A DNA stretch of 64,000 nt, from contig NZ_BDBL01000011.1 of the NCBI RefSeq assembly GCF_001612965.1, forward strand, positions 62,001-126,000. The letters are read 5' to 3'. This stretch comes from Nocardia kruczakiae NBRC 101016. GTDB taxonomy: Bacteria > Actinomycetota > Actinomycetes > Mycobacteriales > Mycobacteriaceae. How positions within the stretch are numbered: the stretch's first letter is position 1; every line of letters begins with the position of its first letter. Under the pieces are notes generated by a model. That model searched no databases. It was not told where the DNA came from and worked only from the letters and a program-made list of their open reading frames with translations. Positions 51,861-60,892 of this stretch are shown here, piece by piece. Position numbers and translations under genes: made by a program.

Positions 51861-53002
51861 CACACCACCCCTGCCTGTCCGGTATAGCCTCGCACGACAC
51901 GGCCACGGGGGGAACACACGATCTCGTAGTGGATGGTGTTCATCAGTTCCGCCCACCGCTGTGCGTGCGGATCGCCGGGAGCCCCGCCGAACAGCACCGC
52001 GCGATCGCCCTCCTGCACTCCCTGGCGGTTCTCGCCGAGGTCCACGACCAGCTGATCCATGCACACCCGGCCGATGTTCGGATACTCCGCATCACCGATC
52101 CGCAGTGCGATCCGCCCGCCCAGACCGCGCGGCACACCGTCGGCATAGCCCGCCGGAATCAGGGCCACGGTGGTGTCGTGCGGCGCGATCCACTCGTGGC
52201 CGTACGACACGCCCTCCCCCTGCGCCACCCGCTTGACCAGGGCGACCCGGGCCCGGAAGGTCATGGCCGGACGCAGGCCGAAGTCGGAGATCTCCGGAAT
52301 CGGACTGAGACCGTAGACGGCGATACCGGGCCGCACCATGTCGAACGCCAGATCGGGCCGGGTGAGGGTGGCCGCGGAGTTGGCCAGGTGGACCACCTCG
52401 GGCTGCAGCCCGTAATCCTTGGCCACGGCGATGGCCTCGACGAACCTGTCCCGCTGCACATCGATGACCGGATGCTGCGGCTGATCGGCATGGGCGAGAT
52501 GGGAGAACATCGCCCGCAGCTGCACCACCCGCTCCGCGACCAGCTCCTGCAGCAGCGCCAGCACGTGCGGATATTCCGCGGAGGAGACACCGTTGCGGTT
52601 CAGGCCGGTATCGAGCTTCAGCGTGACGGTCGCGGTGGTTCCGCTGGCCCGCGCCGCGCGCTCCACCGCCCGCAGATGGGCGGTCGAGGACACGCCGATC
52701 TCGATATCGGCGGCGATCGCGGCGGTGTAGTCCGCGTCGGAGGTGTTGAGCCAGCTGAGGATGGGCGCGGTGATACCGGCCGCGCGCAGCTCGAGCGCCT
52801 CGGAAATGGTGGTCACGCCGAGTTCAGCCGCGCCCGCGGCCAGTGCCGCCCGGCCGACCTGCACCGCGCCGTGGTTGTAGGCGTCGGCCTTCACCACCAC
52901 CATGACCGCGGCATCGCCCGCGTGTTCGCGCAGTATCCGCACGTTGTGTGCGATGGCATCCAGATCGACGACGGTCTCCACCTGCGGATCAGCGCTACTC
53001 AC
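51860..53002 (-). CDS. alr: Alanine racemase
   Basis: 380 residues from GTG 53002. Fold-type III PLP barrel: Lys38 in MVVVKADAYNHGAVQVGRAA holds PLP, catalytic Tyr in GVSYGHEWIAP, with VLALIPAGYADGVPRGL-like core (VALIPAGYADGVPRGLGG). It interconverts L- and D-alanine for peptidoglycan. First of three coupled genes with the hydrolase and tsaE. The promoter lies immediately next to the GTG, so a leaderless message is likely. Confidence 0.96.
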   Translation of the reverse strand: MSSADPQVETVVDLDAIAHNVRILREHAGDAAVMVVVKADAYNHGAVQVGRAALAAGAAELGVTTISEALELRAAGITAPILSWLNTSDADYTAAIAADIEIGVSSTAHLRAVERAARASGTTATVTLKLDTGLNRNGVSSAEYPHVLALLQELVAERVVQLRAMFSHLAHADQPQHPVIDVQRDRFVEAIAVAKDYGLQPEVVHLANSAATLTRPDLAFDMVRPGIAVYGLSPIPEISDFGLRPAMTFRARVALVKRVAQGEGVSYGHEWIAPHDTTVALIPAGYADGVPRGLGGRIALRIGDAEYPNIGRVCMDQLVVDLGENRQGVQEGDRAVLFGGAPGDPHAQRWAELMNTIHYEIVCSPRGRVVRGYTGQAGVV

Positions 53003-53080
53003 GGCTACCGATCCTGCCACGCGGCGCGCCGCGGGCACCCGGCGCGCCCGAGTGTCTTCGGATCGCGTCGAGTTCACCCC

Positions 53081-53110
53081 TTGCTTGGAGTGCACTCCAG
53101 CTCGTTAGCG
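53081..53110 (+). promoter_or_regulatory. MerR-type promoter/operator of the SDR gene
   Basis: TTGCTT (-35, 53081-53086) and TTAGCG (-10, 53105-53110) enclose TGGAGTGCACTCCA (53086-53099), a perfect 14-bp palindrome. An over-long spacer filled by a dyad is the MerR-family design. No MerR gene lies in this window next to it. Confidence 0.65.
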
Positions 53111-53163
53111 TGGTTCACGCGGGCATACGCCGCCCGCCACCACCCATCCACCAGAGGGGTTTC

Positions 53164-53982
53164 ATGAGCAAGGTTTGGTTCATCACCGGCGTCTCGCGCG
53201 GATTCGGCCGCGAATGGGCCCTCGCGGCCCTCGAGCGCGGCGACCGGGTCGCCGGAACCGCGCGCAAGCTGGACACGCTCGACGATATCGTCGCCGCCTA
53301 CCCCGACACCTTCCTGCCGCTGCAGTTGGACGTCACCGACCGTGCGGGCGATTTCGCGGCGGTCGCCGAGGCGGCTGCGCGGTTCGGCCGCCTGGACGTC
53401 GTGGTCAACAACGCCGGTTACGGCCATTTCGGCATGATCGAAGAACTCACCGAGGACGAGATCCGCGCACAACTCGAGACCAACGTCTTCGGGGCGCTGT
53501 GGGTCACCCAGGCGGCGCTGCCGATTCTGCGCGAGCAGGGCAGCGGGCACATCATCCAGGTGTCGAGCATCGGCGGGATCAGCGCCTTCCCGAATCTCGG
53601 CGCCTATCACGCGTCGAAGTGGGCGCTCGAGGGGTTCTCGCAGTCGCTGGCGCAAGAGGTCGCCGGTTTCGGCATCCACGTCACCCTGATCGAGCCGGGC
53701 GGGTTCAGCACCGATTGGGCCGGCCCGTCGTCGGTCCACAGTGCGGAGAACCCGGCATACGACGAGGTGCGGGCGGCGCGCAACCGGACCCGTTCGGCCC
53801 AGCAGCCCGGCGAGCCGACGGCCACGCGGTCGGCGATCCTGGCGGTGGTCGACGCTGACAAACCGCCCCTGCGGCTGTTCCTCGGCACCGCGCCGCTACA
53901 GATCGCGACCGCCGACTACGAGTCGCGGCTTTCGACCTGGCGCGAATGGGAGCCGGTAACGCTGGCGGCACAAGGGGATTGA
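53164..53982 (+). CDS. SDR-family NAD(P)-dependent oxidoreductase
   Basis: 272 residues, ATG 53164. WFITGVSRGFGREWALAAL cofactor loop, LDVTDRAGDF, NNAGYGHFGMIEEL, Ser in VSSIGGISAF and YHASKWALEGFSQSLA (YxxxK). The fold is a classical SDR with a C-terminal substrate region specific for this subfamily, commonly induced by electrophiles. The MerR-type promoter upstream suggests regulation by such a compound. Confidence 0.9.
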   Translation: MSKVWFITGVSRGFGREWALAALERGDRVAGTARKLDTLDDIVAAYPDTFLPLQLDVTDRAGDFAAVAEAAARFGRLDVVVNNAGYGHFGMIEELTEDEIRAQLETNVFGALWVTQAALPILREQGSGHIIQVSSIGGISAFPNLGAYHASKWALEGFSQSLAQEVAGFGIHVTLIEPGGFSTDWAGPSSVHSAENPAYDEVRAARNRTRSAQQPGEPTATRSAILAVVDADKPPLRLFLGTAPLQIATADYESRLSTWREWEPVTLAAQGD

Positions 53983-54071
53983 TTCGGAACGACCCGTGGG
54001 AGATGCCGGCGGTGCGAGTCGGCGCTTCGGTCTCGGCACCCAACCCCCTCGGGCCGGAAGGTGCACGCGGA

Positions 54072-55556
54072 TCAGCCGGGCGTCGCTCGACCTTCGGCAA
54101 GACTGCGCAAGGTCCGCACCGCGGCGCGTAGGTGGTGCAGCAGCGGAGTAGCCGAAATGGGCGCTCCCGCATCGCTGTTCGCATGGGCGGCGAGGTTGGC
54201 GGCGAGGGCATGCACGCGCGCGGCGGCCGCCGCCGCCCACGCCGGTTCCCGCCCCGCCGCCAGCAGGGCGCCGATGACGCCGGACAGGACGTCGCCGGCG
54301 CCCGCGGTGGCCGCCCAGGAACCGCCCGCCTCGTTGACCAGTGTCGGCTCGCCGGGGGTGGCGACCAGCGTGGACCGCCCCTTCAACAGGACCGTCACCT
54401 GCCATTTCTCGGCGAGTTCACGGACCGCCGCCACCCGGTCGGAGCCGAGTTCACGGCCGGTGAGACGCGCGAATTCGCCTGCGTGCGGGGTCAATACGGT
54501 CGGCGCGCCGCGTCCGGTGACCAGCTCCGGCGCGGCGGCCAGCAGGGTCAATCCGTCGGCGTCGACCACCACCGGCAGATCGGTGGCCAGGATGTCCGCC
54601 AGGCGTTCGCGCGCCGCGTCATCGGTGCCCGCCCCCGGCCCGAACACCCAGGACTGCACCCGTCCGGTTTCGGAAATACTCTCGGCCGCAATGACTTCCG
54701 GGAACTGCGCGAGCACCTGCGCGGCCGCGGTCCCGGCGTAACGCACCATACCGGAGGTGGCGGCCACCGCGGCGCCGGTGCACAACACCGCGGCGCCGGG
54801 ATAGGTGTCACTGCCGGCATGGATTCCGGTTACACCCTGCGTGTATTTGTCGTCGTGCGGTCCGGGCACCGGCCAGTCACGACCGATCGACACCGGCTCC
54901 ACGGCGGCCAGGGCCGGCGCGGGCAGCCGTAAACCGATGTCGATCAACTCGATTCGCCCACACCACGGTGCGGCCAGCGCATGCACCGGTTTGTACGCAC
55001 CGAAGGTCACCGTCACCGCGGCCCGCACCGCCGGGCCGTCCACGGCACCGGTATTCGGATCGACACCGCTCGGCAGATCGGCGGCGACGATCGGCGCCTC
55101 GACCGCCGCGACCAGTTCGGCGGCCCGCGGTCGCAGCGCACCCCGGCCGGAGATGCCGACGATGCCGTCGACCACCAGGTCCGGCGCGCCGAGCAGTTCC
55201 GCGGCCGATCCCGCGCCGGCCTCGCGAATCCGCCCGCCCGCCCGGCGCAGTGCCGCGAGCCCTTGCGCATGTGCTCGCTCGGGCGACAACAGCACCGCCG
55301 TCACCGCCACCTCGCGCCGGCGCAGCGTGGCGCCCGCCCAGAGCGCGTCGCCGCCGTTGTCTCCGGATCCCACGAGCAGAGTCACGGCTCGCCCGGCGAC
55401 GGCTCCGGTCCGTTCCCGCAGTTCGGCCGCAACCACATTCGCCAATCCGTACGCGGCACGGCGCATCGGCACCCCCGCGGCGACCCGCTCGAACAGTTCG
55501 GCTTCGGCCCCTCGCACCTCGTCGACGGTGAAGTATCCCCGCAGGACCGGTGCCAT
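54072..55556 (-). CDS. nnr: Bifunctional NAD(P)HX epimerase/dehydratase
   Basis: 494 residues from ATG 55556, with GAGGAGGCG before it. N-terminal YjeF-type epimerase domain (about 1-215: LLVGSGDNGGDALWAGATLR, VDGIVGISGRGAL, DLPSGVDPNTG) and C-terminal ADP/ATP-dependent dehydratase (about 225-494: LTPHAGEFARLTG, VLLKGRSTLVATPG, and TAGAGDVLSGVIGALLAAGR). It repairs hydrated NAD(P)H. The fused form is usual in actinobacteria. Confidence 0.96.
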   Translation of the reverse strand: MAPVLRGYFTVDEVRGAEAELFERVAAGVPMRRAAYGLANVVAAELRERTGAVAGRAVTLLVGSGDNGGDALWAGATLRRREVAVTAVLLSPERAHAQGLAALRRAGGRIREAGAGSAAELLGAPDLVVDGIVGISGRGALRPRAAELVAAVEAPIVAADLPSGVDPNTGAVDGPAVRAAVTVTFGAYKPVHALAAPWCGRIELIDIGLRLPAPALAAVEPVSIGRDWPVPGPHDDKYTQGVTGIHAGSDTYPGAAVLCTGAAVAATSGMVRYAGTAAAQVLAQFPEVIAAESISETGRVQSWVFGPGAGTDDAARERLADILATDLPVVVDADGLTLLAAAPELVTGRGAPTVLTPHAGEFARLTGRELGSDRVAAVRELAEKWQVTVLLKGRSTLVATPGEPTLVNEAGGSWAATAGAGDVLSGVIGALLAAGREPAWAAAAAARVHALAANLAAHANSDAGAPISATPLLHHLRAAVRTLRSLAEGRATPG

Positions 55557-55734
55557 CAATTCGCCTCCTCGTCGGGATTGCGGTAGGAATCGCGCTCGAA
55601 TCGGAACCCCCAGCAGAGTACGCCCGGAGATCTCCGATCTCGGTATGTCCGCGACTCTCTCGCCGACGCGACGACACCGACACCGCGCGCGGGTGCGGCG
55701 AACCGGACGCAGCCGCCGGACTAGGCTCGTAGCC

Positions 55735-56166
55735 ATGGCCCACAGCACCGTACGCCACCGCGCCACGCGTCTCCTCCCGACCGCCGGAGCGCTGGTGGCT
55801 GCCGTGCTGATCGCCGGATGTGGTTCGAACACAACGACATCCACACCGTCGACCACGACCGCGGCCGTGCCGTCGGGCACGGCCGCAGCCTCGCCGACCT
55901 CGGCCCGACCGGCCTCGGTCACCGTGCACGTCGAGGATATGAAGTTCTCCCCCGACGCCGTGACCGTGCAAGCGGGCGACACCGTGACCTGGAAGTTCTC
56001 TGACAAGGTGCCGCATGCCGTACAGGGCATCGGCGATGCGGCGATGGGCATCAACAGCCCCATCTTCACCGGCGGCGAGTGGAGCCACACCTTCGCGATC
56101 CCCGGCGTCTACCGCTACCTGTGCCCACTGCATCCCGAGATGCGCGGCACCGTCACCGTGCGGTAG
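55735..56166 (+). CDS. Cupredoxin-domain lipoprotein
   Basis: 143 residues, ATG 55735. Signal peptide with lipobox LIAGC at 25-29 (Cys29 lipidated), a Thr/Ser/Ala linker to about 60, then a plastocyanin/azurin-like domain. Probable copper ligands: His94 (KVPHAV), Cys130, His133 and Met136 (YLCPLHPEM). It may carry or store copper at the outer face. Its end overlaps the convergent marR by 14 bp. Confidence 0.9.
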   Translation: MAHSTVRHRATRLLPTAGALVAAVLIAGCGSNTTTSTPSTTTAAVPSGTAAASPTSARPASVTVHVEDMKFSPDAVTVQAGDTVTWKFSDKVPHAVQGIGDAAMGINSPIFTGGEWSHTFAIPGVYRYLCPLHPEMRGTVTVR

Positions 56167-56644
56167 TCACTGCCCCGTCTCCTACCCGTGCCTCGCGGCG
56201 ATTCAACGCCGCCACGGCCGTGACCAGCGGGGCGAGTTCGGGATCGGCCGCGGCCTCGCCGAGCGCCTGCGACAGCGCGGCATCGTTGGTGGGCCGCGCC
56301 TGTTCGAGCAGCTCGAGACCCGCGGGCGTGACGTCGGTATAGATGCCCCGGCGGTCGTCCGGGCACAGGTAGCGCTGCAGGAGACCGCGGTCCTCGAGCC
56401 GGGTCACCAGCCGCGTGGTCGCGCTCTGGCTCAATGCCACCGAATCCGCGACCTGATTCATCCGCAGATGGCCGCCGGGCCCGTCGTGCTGCCGGCTCAG
56501 CACGGTGAGCAGTGAATATTCGCGCACACTGAGCTCGTGACCGGCCTGCAGGGCGCGTTCGATCCGCGCTTCGATCCGGTCGTGCAGCACCGAGAGCGCA
56601 TACCAGCCATCCGCCAATCCGGTCAGCGCGGCTTCCGCGGTCAT
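56153..56644 (-). CDS. MarR-family transcriptional regulator
   Basis: 163 residues, ATG 56644. Winged helix from SVREYSLLTVLSRQHDGPGG and MNQVADSVALSQSATTRLVT to LEDRGLLQRYLCPDDRRGIY, with dimerising helices at both ends. It is divergent from an efflux permease with two similar binding-site-like repeats between, the standard layout for a MarR repressor of a drug pump, relieved by the pump's substrate. Confidence 0.92.
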   Translation of the reverse strand: MTAEAALTGLADGWYALSVLHDRIEARIERALQAGHELSVREYSLLTVLSRQHDGPGGHLRMNQVADSVALSQSATTRLVTRLEDRGLLQRYLCPDDRRGIYTDVTPAGLELLEQARPTNDAALSQALGEAAADPELAPLVTAVAALNRREARVGDGAVTTAR

Positions 56645-56695
56645 CGGCCCTCCTCATGTCGTCGCCGTCCCCAGGATAACGCGCTCCCGCAATAG

Positions 56696-56728
56696 CACGC
56701 GCTTGCAATTAACACGCGTATGCAATTA
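56696..56728. promoter_or_regulatory. Tandem operator in the marR/MFS promoter region
   Basis: CACGCGCTTGCAATTA (56696-56711) and CACGCGTATGCAATTA (56713-56728) are direct repeats, 14 of 16 bases identical, 17 bp apart. AT-rich TTGCAATTA blocks are typical of MarR targets. The second overlaps a potential upstream ATG of the permease. Confidence 0.65.
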
Positions 56729-56779
56729 TTGTCGACGCCTGTAACGCCCATCTACAACTCTGTGTGGAGGCTTGTACCG

Positions 56780-57970
56780 ATGCCACTCGCACTTCTCGCA
56801 CTCACCCTCGGCGCATTCGCCATCGGGACGACCGAATTCATCGTGGTCGGACTGCTGCCCGGGGTCGCGAACAGTTATTCGGTCTCGATCCCGACCGCGG
56901 GCTGGCTCGTCACCGGATATGCCCTCGGTGTCCTCGTCGGCGCGCCGGTGATGACCGGCCTCGGCACGCGCGTATCCCGCAAGCGCATGCTGTCGATCAG
57001 CCTGCTGCTCCTGATCGCCGGCAACGCATTGTCCGCCGCCGCACCGACTTTCGATCTGATGCTGACCGGCCGCATCATCGCCTCACTGGCGCACGGCGCC
57101 TTCTTCGGCATCGGCGCCGTGGTCGCCGGATCGCTCGTCGCCCCGGACCGCCGCGCCGGTGCGATCGCCATGATGTTCACCGGGCTCACCGTGGCGACCG
57201 TGGTCGGCGTTCCGCTGAGCACGCTGCTGGGTCAGCATTTCGGCTGGCGGCTCGCCTTCGCGCTGGTCGCCGTCGTCGGCGCGCTCGCCTTCGGCGGAGT
57301 GCTGGCGCTGGTACCCGATCGGCCGGCACCGCGCGATGCCCGGTTCACCCGGGAACTGGCGGTCCTGCGCAATCCGCAGGTCCTGCTGGCGATGGCGATG
57401 ACCGTGCTCGGCTTCGGCGGTGTCTTCGCCGCCATCACCTATCTCGCGCCGATGATGACCGAGGTCACCGGCTTCGCGGAAAGCTCCGTCACCTGGATCA
57501 TGGTGCTGTTCGGACTCGGATTCCTGATCGGCAATCTGGTCGGCGGGCGCTACGCCGACCGTCACCTGTTGCCGATGCTCTACATCACGCTGGCGGCGCT
57601 GGCCGTCGTCCTGGCCCTGTTCACGCTCACCGCGCACAACAAGGTCGCGGCGGCGATCACCGTCGTCCTGATCGGAGCGCTGGGCTTCGCGACCGTGCCG
57701 CCGCTGCAGAAGCGGGTTCTCGACCAGGCCGCGTCGGCACCGACGCTGGCTTCCGCGCTCAATATCGGGGCCTTCAACCTCGGCAACGCGCTGGCGGCAT
57801 GGCTCGGCGGGTCGGTCATCGCCGCGGGTTTCGGCTATACCGGCCCGAGTTGGGTCGGCGTGGTCCTGGCCACGAGCGCCCTCGGCCTGGCCCTCTGGTC
57901 GGGCGCATTGGAACGTCGCACGACACGAACCGTCGCTGTGAGCGAAGATCTTGTGGCCGTAGCAGATTGA
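56780..57970 (+). CDS. MFS efflux permease, DHA1 type
   Basis: 396 residues from ATG 56780, with GGAGG at the right distance; an ATG at 56720 sits inside the operator and is rejected. Twelve helices: TLGAFAIGTTEFIVVGLLPG, LGVLVGAPVMTGLGTRVSRK, RIIASLAHGAFFGIGAVVAG and NIGAFNLGNALAAWLGG. Drug/proton antiporter group like the copy at 5932. Regulated by the neighbouring MarR. Confidence 0.93.
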   Translation: MPLALLALTLGAFAIGTTEFIVVGLLPGVANSYSVSIPTAGWLVTGYALGVLVGAPVMTGLGTRVSRKRMLSISLLLLIAGNALSAAAPTFDLMLTGRIIASLAHGAFFGIGAVVAGSLVAPDRRAGAIAMMFTGLTVATVVGVPLSTLLGQHFGWRLAFALVAVVGALAFGGVLALVPDRPAPRDARFTRELAVLRNPQVLLAMAMTVLGFGGVFAAITYLAPMMTEVTGFAESSVTWIMVLFGLGFLIGNLVGGRYADRHLLPMLYITLAALAVVLALFTLTAHNKVAAAITVVLIGALGFATVPPLQKRVLDQAASAPTLASALNIGAFNLGNALAAWLGGSVIAAGFGYTGPSWVGVVLATSALGLALWSGALERRTTRTVAVSEDLVAVAD

Positions 57971-57985
57971 CCGGAACGCCGGCCG

Positions 57986-59854
57986 CTATTCGACGGTGAC
58001 CGACTTCGCGAGATTGCGCGGTTTGTCGATGTCGTAGCCGCGGGTCTGCGCCACCTCGGCGGCGAAGATCTGCAGCGGCACGGTCGACAGCAGCGGCTGG
58101 AAGAGGGTCGGGGCGGCCGGGATCTCGATCAGATGGTCGGCGAACGGACGGACCGTATCGTCACCCTCCTCCGCGATCACGATGGTGCGGGCGCCGCGGG
58201 CCTGGATCTCCCGGATATTGCTGAGCAGTTTCGAATGCAGCACCGCGCGTCCCTTCGGGGAGGGCATCACCACGATCACCGGCAGGCCCTCCTCGATCAG
58301 CGCGATCGGGCCGTGCTTGAGTTCACCGGCGGCGAAACCCTCGGCGTGCATATAGGCCAGCTCTTTGAGTTTGAGCGCACCCTCGAGCGCGACCGGGTAG
58401 CCGACGTGGCGGCCGAGGAACAGCACCGTCGACTGATGCGCGAACCGGCGGGCGATCTCGCGCACCTGCGGCGCGGTCTCGAGCACCCGCTCCACCAGCT
58501 TCGGCATGGCCTCCAGCTCACCGAATTCGCGGGCCACCTCATCCGGGTACTTGGTGCCGCGCGCCTGCGCGAGGGCAAGGCCCACAAGGTAATTCGCGGT
58601 GATCTGGGCGAGGAAGGCCTTGGTCGAGGCGACGCCGATCTCCGGGCCGGTGCGGGTGTAGACCACGGCATCGGATTCGCGCGGAATCTGCGCGCCGTTG
58701 GTGTTGCAGATCGCGAGCACGCGCGCCTTCTGCTCCTTGGCGTGGCGCACCGCCTCCAGCGTGTCGGCGGTCTCACCGGACTGCGAGATGGCGACCACCA
58801 GCGTGGACCGGTCCAGGACCGGGTCGCGGTAGCGGAACTCACTGGCCAGCTCCACCTCGACCGGAACCCGCGTCCAGTGTTCGATCGCGTACTTGGCCAG
58901 CAGTCCGGCGTGATACGAACTGCCGCAGGCCACCACGAACACCTTGTCGAATTCGCGGAGTTCCTGGTCGGCGAGGCGCTGCTCGTCCAGCACGATACGG
59001 CCGTTGTCGAAATGGCCCATCAGCGTCTCGGCCACTCCGGCGGGCTGCTCCTCGATCTCCTTGAGCATGAAGTAGTCGTGGCCGCCCTTCTCGGCGGCGG
59101 CCAGATCCCAGTCGATGGTGAACGGCCGGGTCCGCGCACCCTCGGTGTCGCCGGCGAAATCGGTGACCACGTAGCTGTCCGCGGTGATCACCACGGCCTG
59201 GTCCTGACCGAGTTCGACCGCTTCGCGCGTGTGCTCGATGAACGCCGTCACATCCGAGGCGATGAACATCTCACCCTTGCCGACACCGACCACCAGCGGT
59301 GTCGAGCGACGCGCGGCCACGATCGTGCCCGGATGGTCGGCATGGGTGAACACCAGCGTGAACGCGCCCTCGAGCCGGCGCAGGACGGCCAGTGCGCTGC
59401 CGACGAAATCACCCGCCGTGGGTCCGGCCGCATAGGCCTGCGCGACCAGGTGCACCGCGACCTCGGTGTCGGTATCGCTGCGCAGTTCGACCCCGGCCTC
59501 CTCGAGTTCGCGCCGCAGCGGCGCGAAATTCTCGATGATGCCGTTGTGCACGACCGCGACCCGGCCCGCGAGGTCGCGGTGCGGGTGCGCGTTGCGATCG
59601 GTGGGCGCGCCGTGCGTGGCCCACCGGGTATGTCCCATACCGGTCGTACCTGCGAACGCGGCCGGGCCGGCCTCGGCCAGCTCGGCCTCCAGATTGGCCA
59701 GCCGACCGGCCTTGCGCTCCACCGCGATAGTGCCCGCGCCGTCCAGGATCGCCACGCCCGCGGAGTCGTAGCCCCGGTACTCCATGCGGCGCAGTGCGTC
59801 CACGACGACGCCGAGCGCGTCCCGGTACCCGACGTAGCCAACGATTCCGCACAT
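57986..59854 (-). CDS. glmS: Glutamine-fructose-6-phosphate aminotransferase (isomerising)
   Basis: 622 residues, ATG 59854. Ntn glutaminase with catalytic Cys2 (MCGIVGYVGYRDALGVVVDA), TRWATHGAPTDRNAHPHRD, HNGIIENFAPLR; then two SIS sugar-isomerase domains (FVVACGSSYHAGLLAKYAIE, VAISQSGETADTLEAVRHAK, FLGRHVGYPVALEGALKLKE). It makes glucosamine-6-phosphate for cell-wall sugars. No glmS ribozyme is present upstream, as usual for actinobacteria. Confidence 0.97.
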   Translation of the reverse strand: MCGIVGYVGYRDALGVVVDALRRMEYRGYDSAGVAILDGAGTIAVERKAGRLANLEAELAEAGPAAFAGTTGMGHTRWATHGAPTDRNAHPHRDLAGRVAVVHNGIIENFAPLRRELEEAGVELRSDTDTEVAVHLVAQAYAAGPTAGDFVGSALAVLRRLEGAFTLVFTHADHPGTIVAARRSTPLVVGVGKGEMFIASDVTAFIEHTREAVELGQDQAVVITADSYVVTDFAGDTEGARTRPFTIDWDLAAAEKGGHDYFMLKEIEEQPAGVAETLMGHFDNGRIVLDEQRLADQELREFDKVFVVACGSSYHAGLLAKYAIEHWTRVPVEVELASEFRYRDPVLDRSTLVVAISQSGETADTLEAVRHAKEQKARVLAICNTNGAQIPRESDAVVYTRTGPEIGVASTKAFLAQITANYLVGLALAQARGTKYPDEVAREFGELEAMPKLVERVLETAPQVREIARRFAHQSTVLFLGRHVGYPVALEGALKLKELAYMHAEGFAAGELKHGPIALIEEGLPVIVVMPSPKGRAVLHSKLLSNIREIQARGARTIVIAEEGDDTVRPFADHLIEIPAAPTLFQPLLSTVPLQIFAAEVAQTRGYDIDKPRNLAKSVTVE

Positions 59855-59984
59855 GGTGTCCCAGCCTACTTGGGCCGCGTGGACACGCGAATCGGCCTGC
59901 TATCGCAGCAGGTGGCGGCGTGTCCGGGCCGCTGCGCTCGCGACAGTGCCGCATTCCGGGCGAGGCTCGGTAGAGTTCACCCCC

Positions 59985-60851
59985 GTGTCGGTGTCTGTGA
60001 AATCGCTTCTGAGCATTCTGACCAGCCCGGGTCCGCACCGGGTGATGCGCGGCAACCTCGGCATCGCCGGGCAGCCCGGCGTGGTGTACACCCCCGAAGA
60101 GGGCCACAACCTGCCCGCGGTCGCGTTCGGACACGGCTGGCTCGCCGGCGCCGGCAACTACCGCCGACTGCTCGAGCATCTCGCGTCCTGGGGTTTCGTC
60201 GCCGCCGCCCCCGACACCGAACGCGGCCCGCTGCCCTCGCACCTGAATCTGGCCACCGACCTGCTGACCACCCTCGACATCTGCACGGGCGTGCGGCTGG
60301 GCGGCGGCACCATCAGCGTGCATCCGGACAAACTCGCCCTGGCGGGGCACGGAATGGGCGCGGGCGCCGCCGTCATCGCCGCCTCGCAGCGCAAGGTCGG
60401 TGCCGTGGCGGCCCTCTACCCGGCGCCCACCGCCCCGAGCGCGGAAGCCCTCGCACCGCAGATCGACACCCCGGCCCTCATCGTCGCCGGCGGTGTCGAC
60501 ATCTCCACCGGCAACTGCACCGCGCAGGCCCTCGCCACCGCCTGGGGCGGGCCGATGTCGCTGCGCACCGTCGACAAGGCCACCCACAACGGCATCGTCG
60601 AGGGCCGTCGCGCCCTGGCCGCCCTCGGCGCCGCCAAATACGAACCGAAGACCGAACGCATCACCCGCGCCCTCCTGGTCGGCTACCTCAGCTACCAACT
60701 CCTGGGCGACAAGAAGTATCAGCCCTTCGCCGACCCCGAGGCCGACATCCCGCACACCGCGGCGGTCGATCCGGAAGCCACCGAAGAGCCCGAGCCCGAA
60801 CACGTTTCGCCGCTGCAGCTCGTCCAGATGGCCCGCGCCCTGCGCAAGTAG
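59985..60851 (+). CDS. Dienelactone-hydrolase-like protein without nucleophile Ser
   Basis: 288 residues from GTG 59985 (GTG 59991 or 59997 also possible). TAGAGT just upstream looks like a -10, so a leaderless message is likely. Alpha/beta hydrolase fold: AVAFGHGWLAGAGNYRRLLE, VAAAPDTERGP. The nucleophile elbow reads LAGHGMGAGAAV where GxSxG is expected, so the Ser is Gly. The acid (AGGVDISTGN) and His (KATHNGIVEG) regions remain. It may bind rather than hydrolyse a ligand, unless another residue acts. Confidence 0.85.
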   Translation: MSVSVKSLLSILTSPGPHRVMRGNLGIAGQPGVVYTPEEGHNLPAVAFGHGWLAGAGNYRRLLEHLASWGFVAAAPDTERGPLPSHLNLATDLLTTLDICTGVRLGGGTISVHPDKLALAGHGMGAGAAVIAASQRKVGAVAALYPAPTAPSAEALAPQIDTPALIVAGGVDISTGNCTAQALATAWGGPMSLRTVDKATHNGIVEGRRALAALGAAKYEPKTERITRALLVGYLSYQLLGDKKYQPFADPEADIPHTAAVDPEATEEPEPEHVSPLQLVQMARALRK

Positions 60852-60892
60852 GAGGCCGTCGACAATCGATTCTCGAAGTCGGGCTCGCCATC

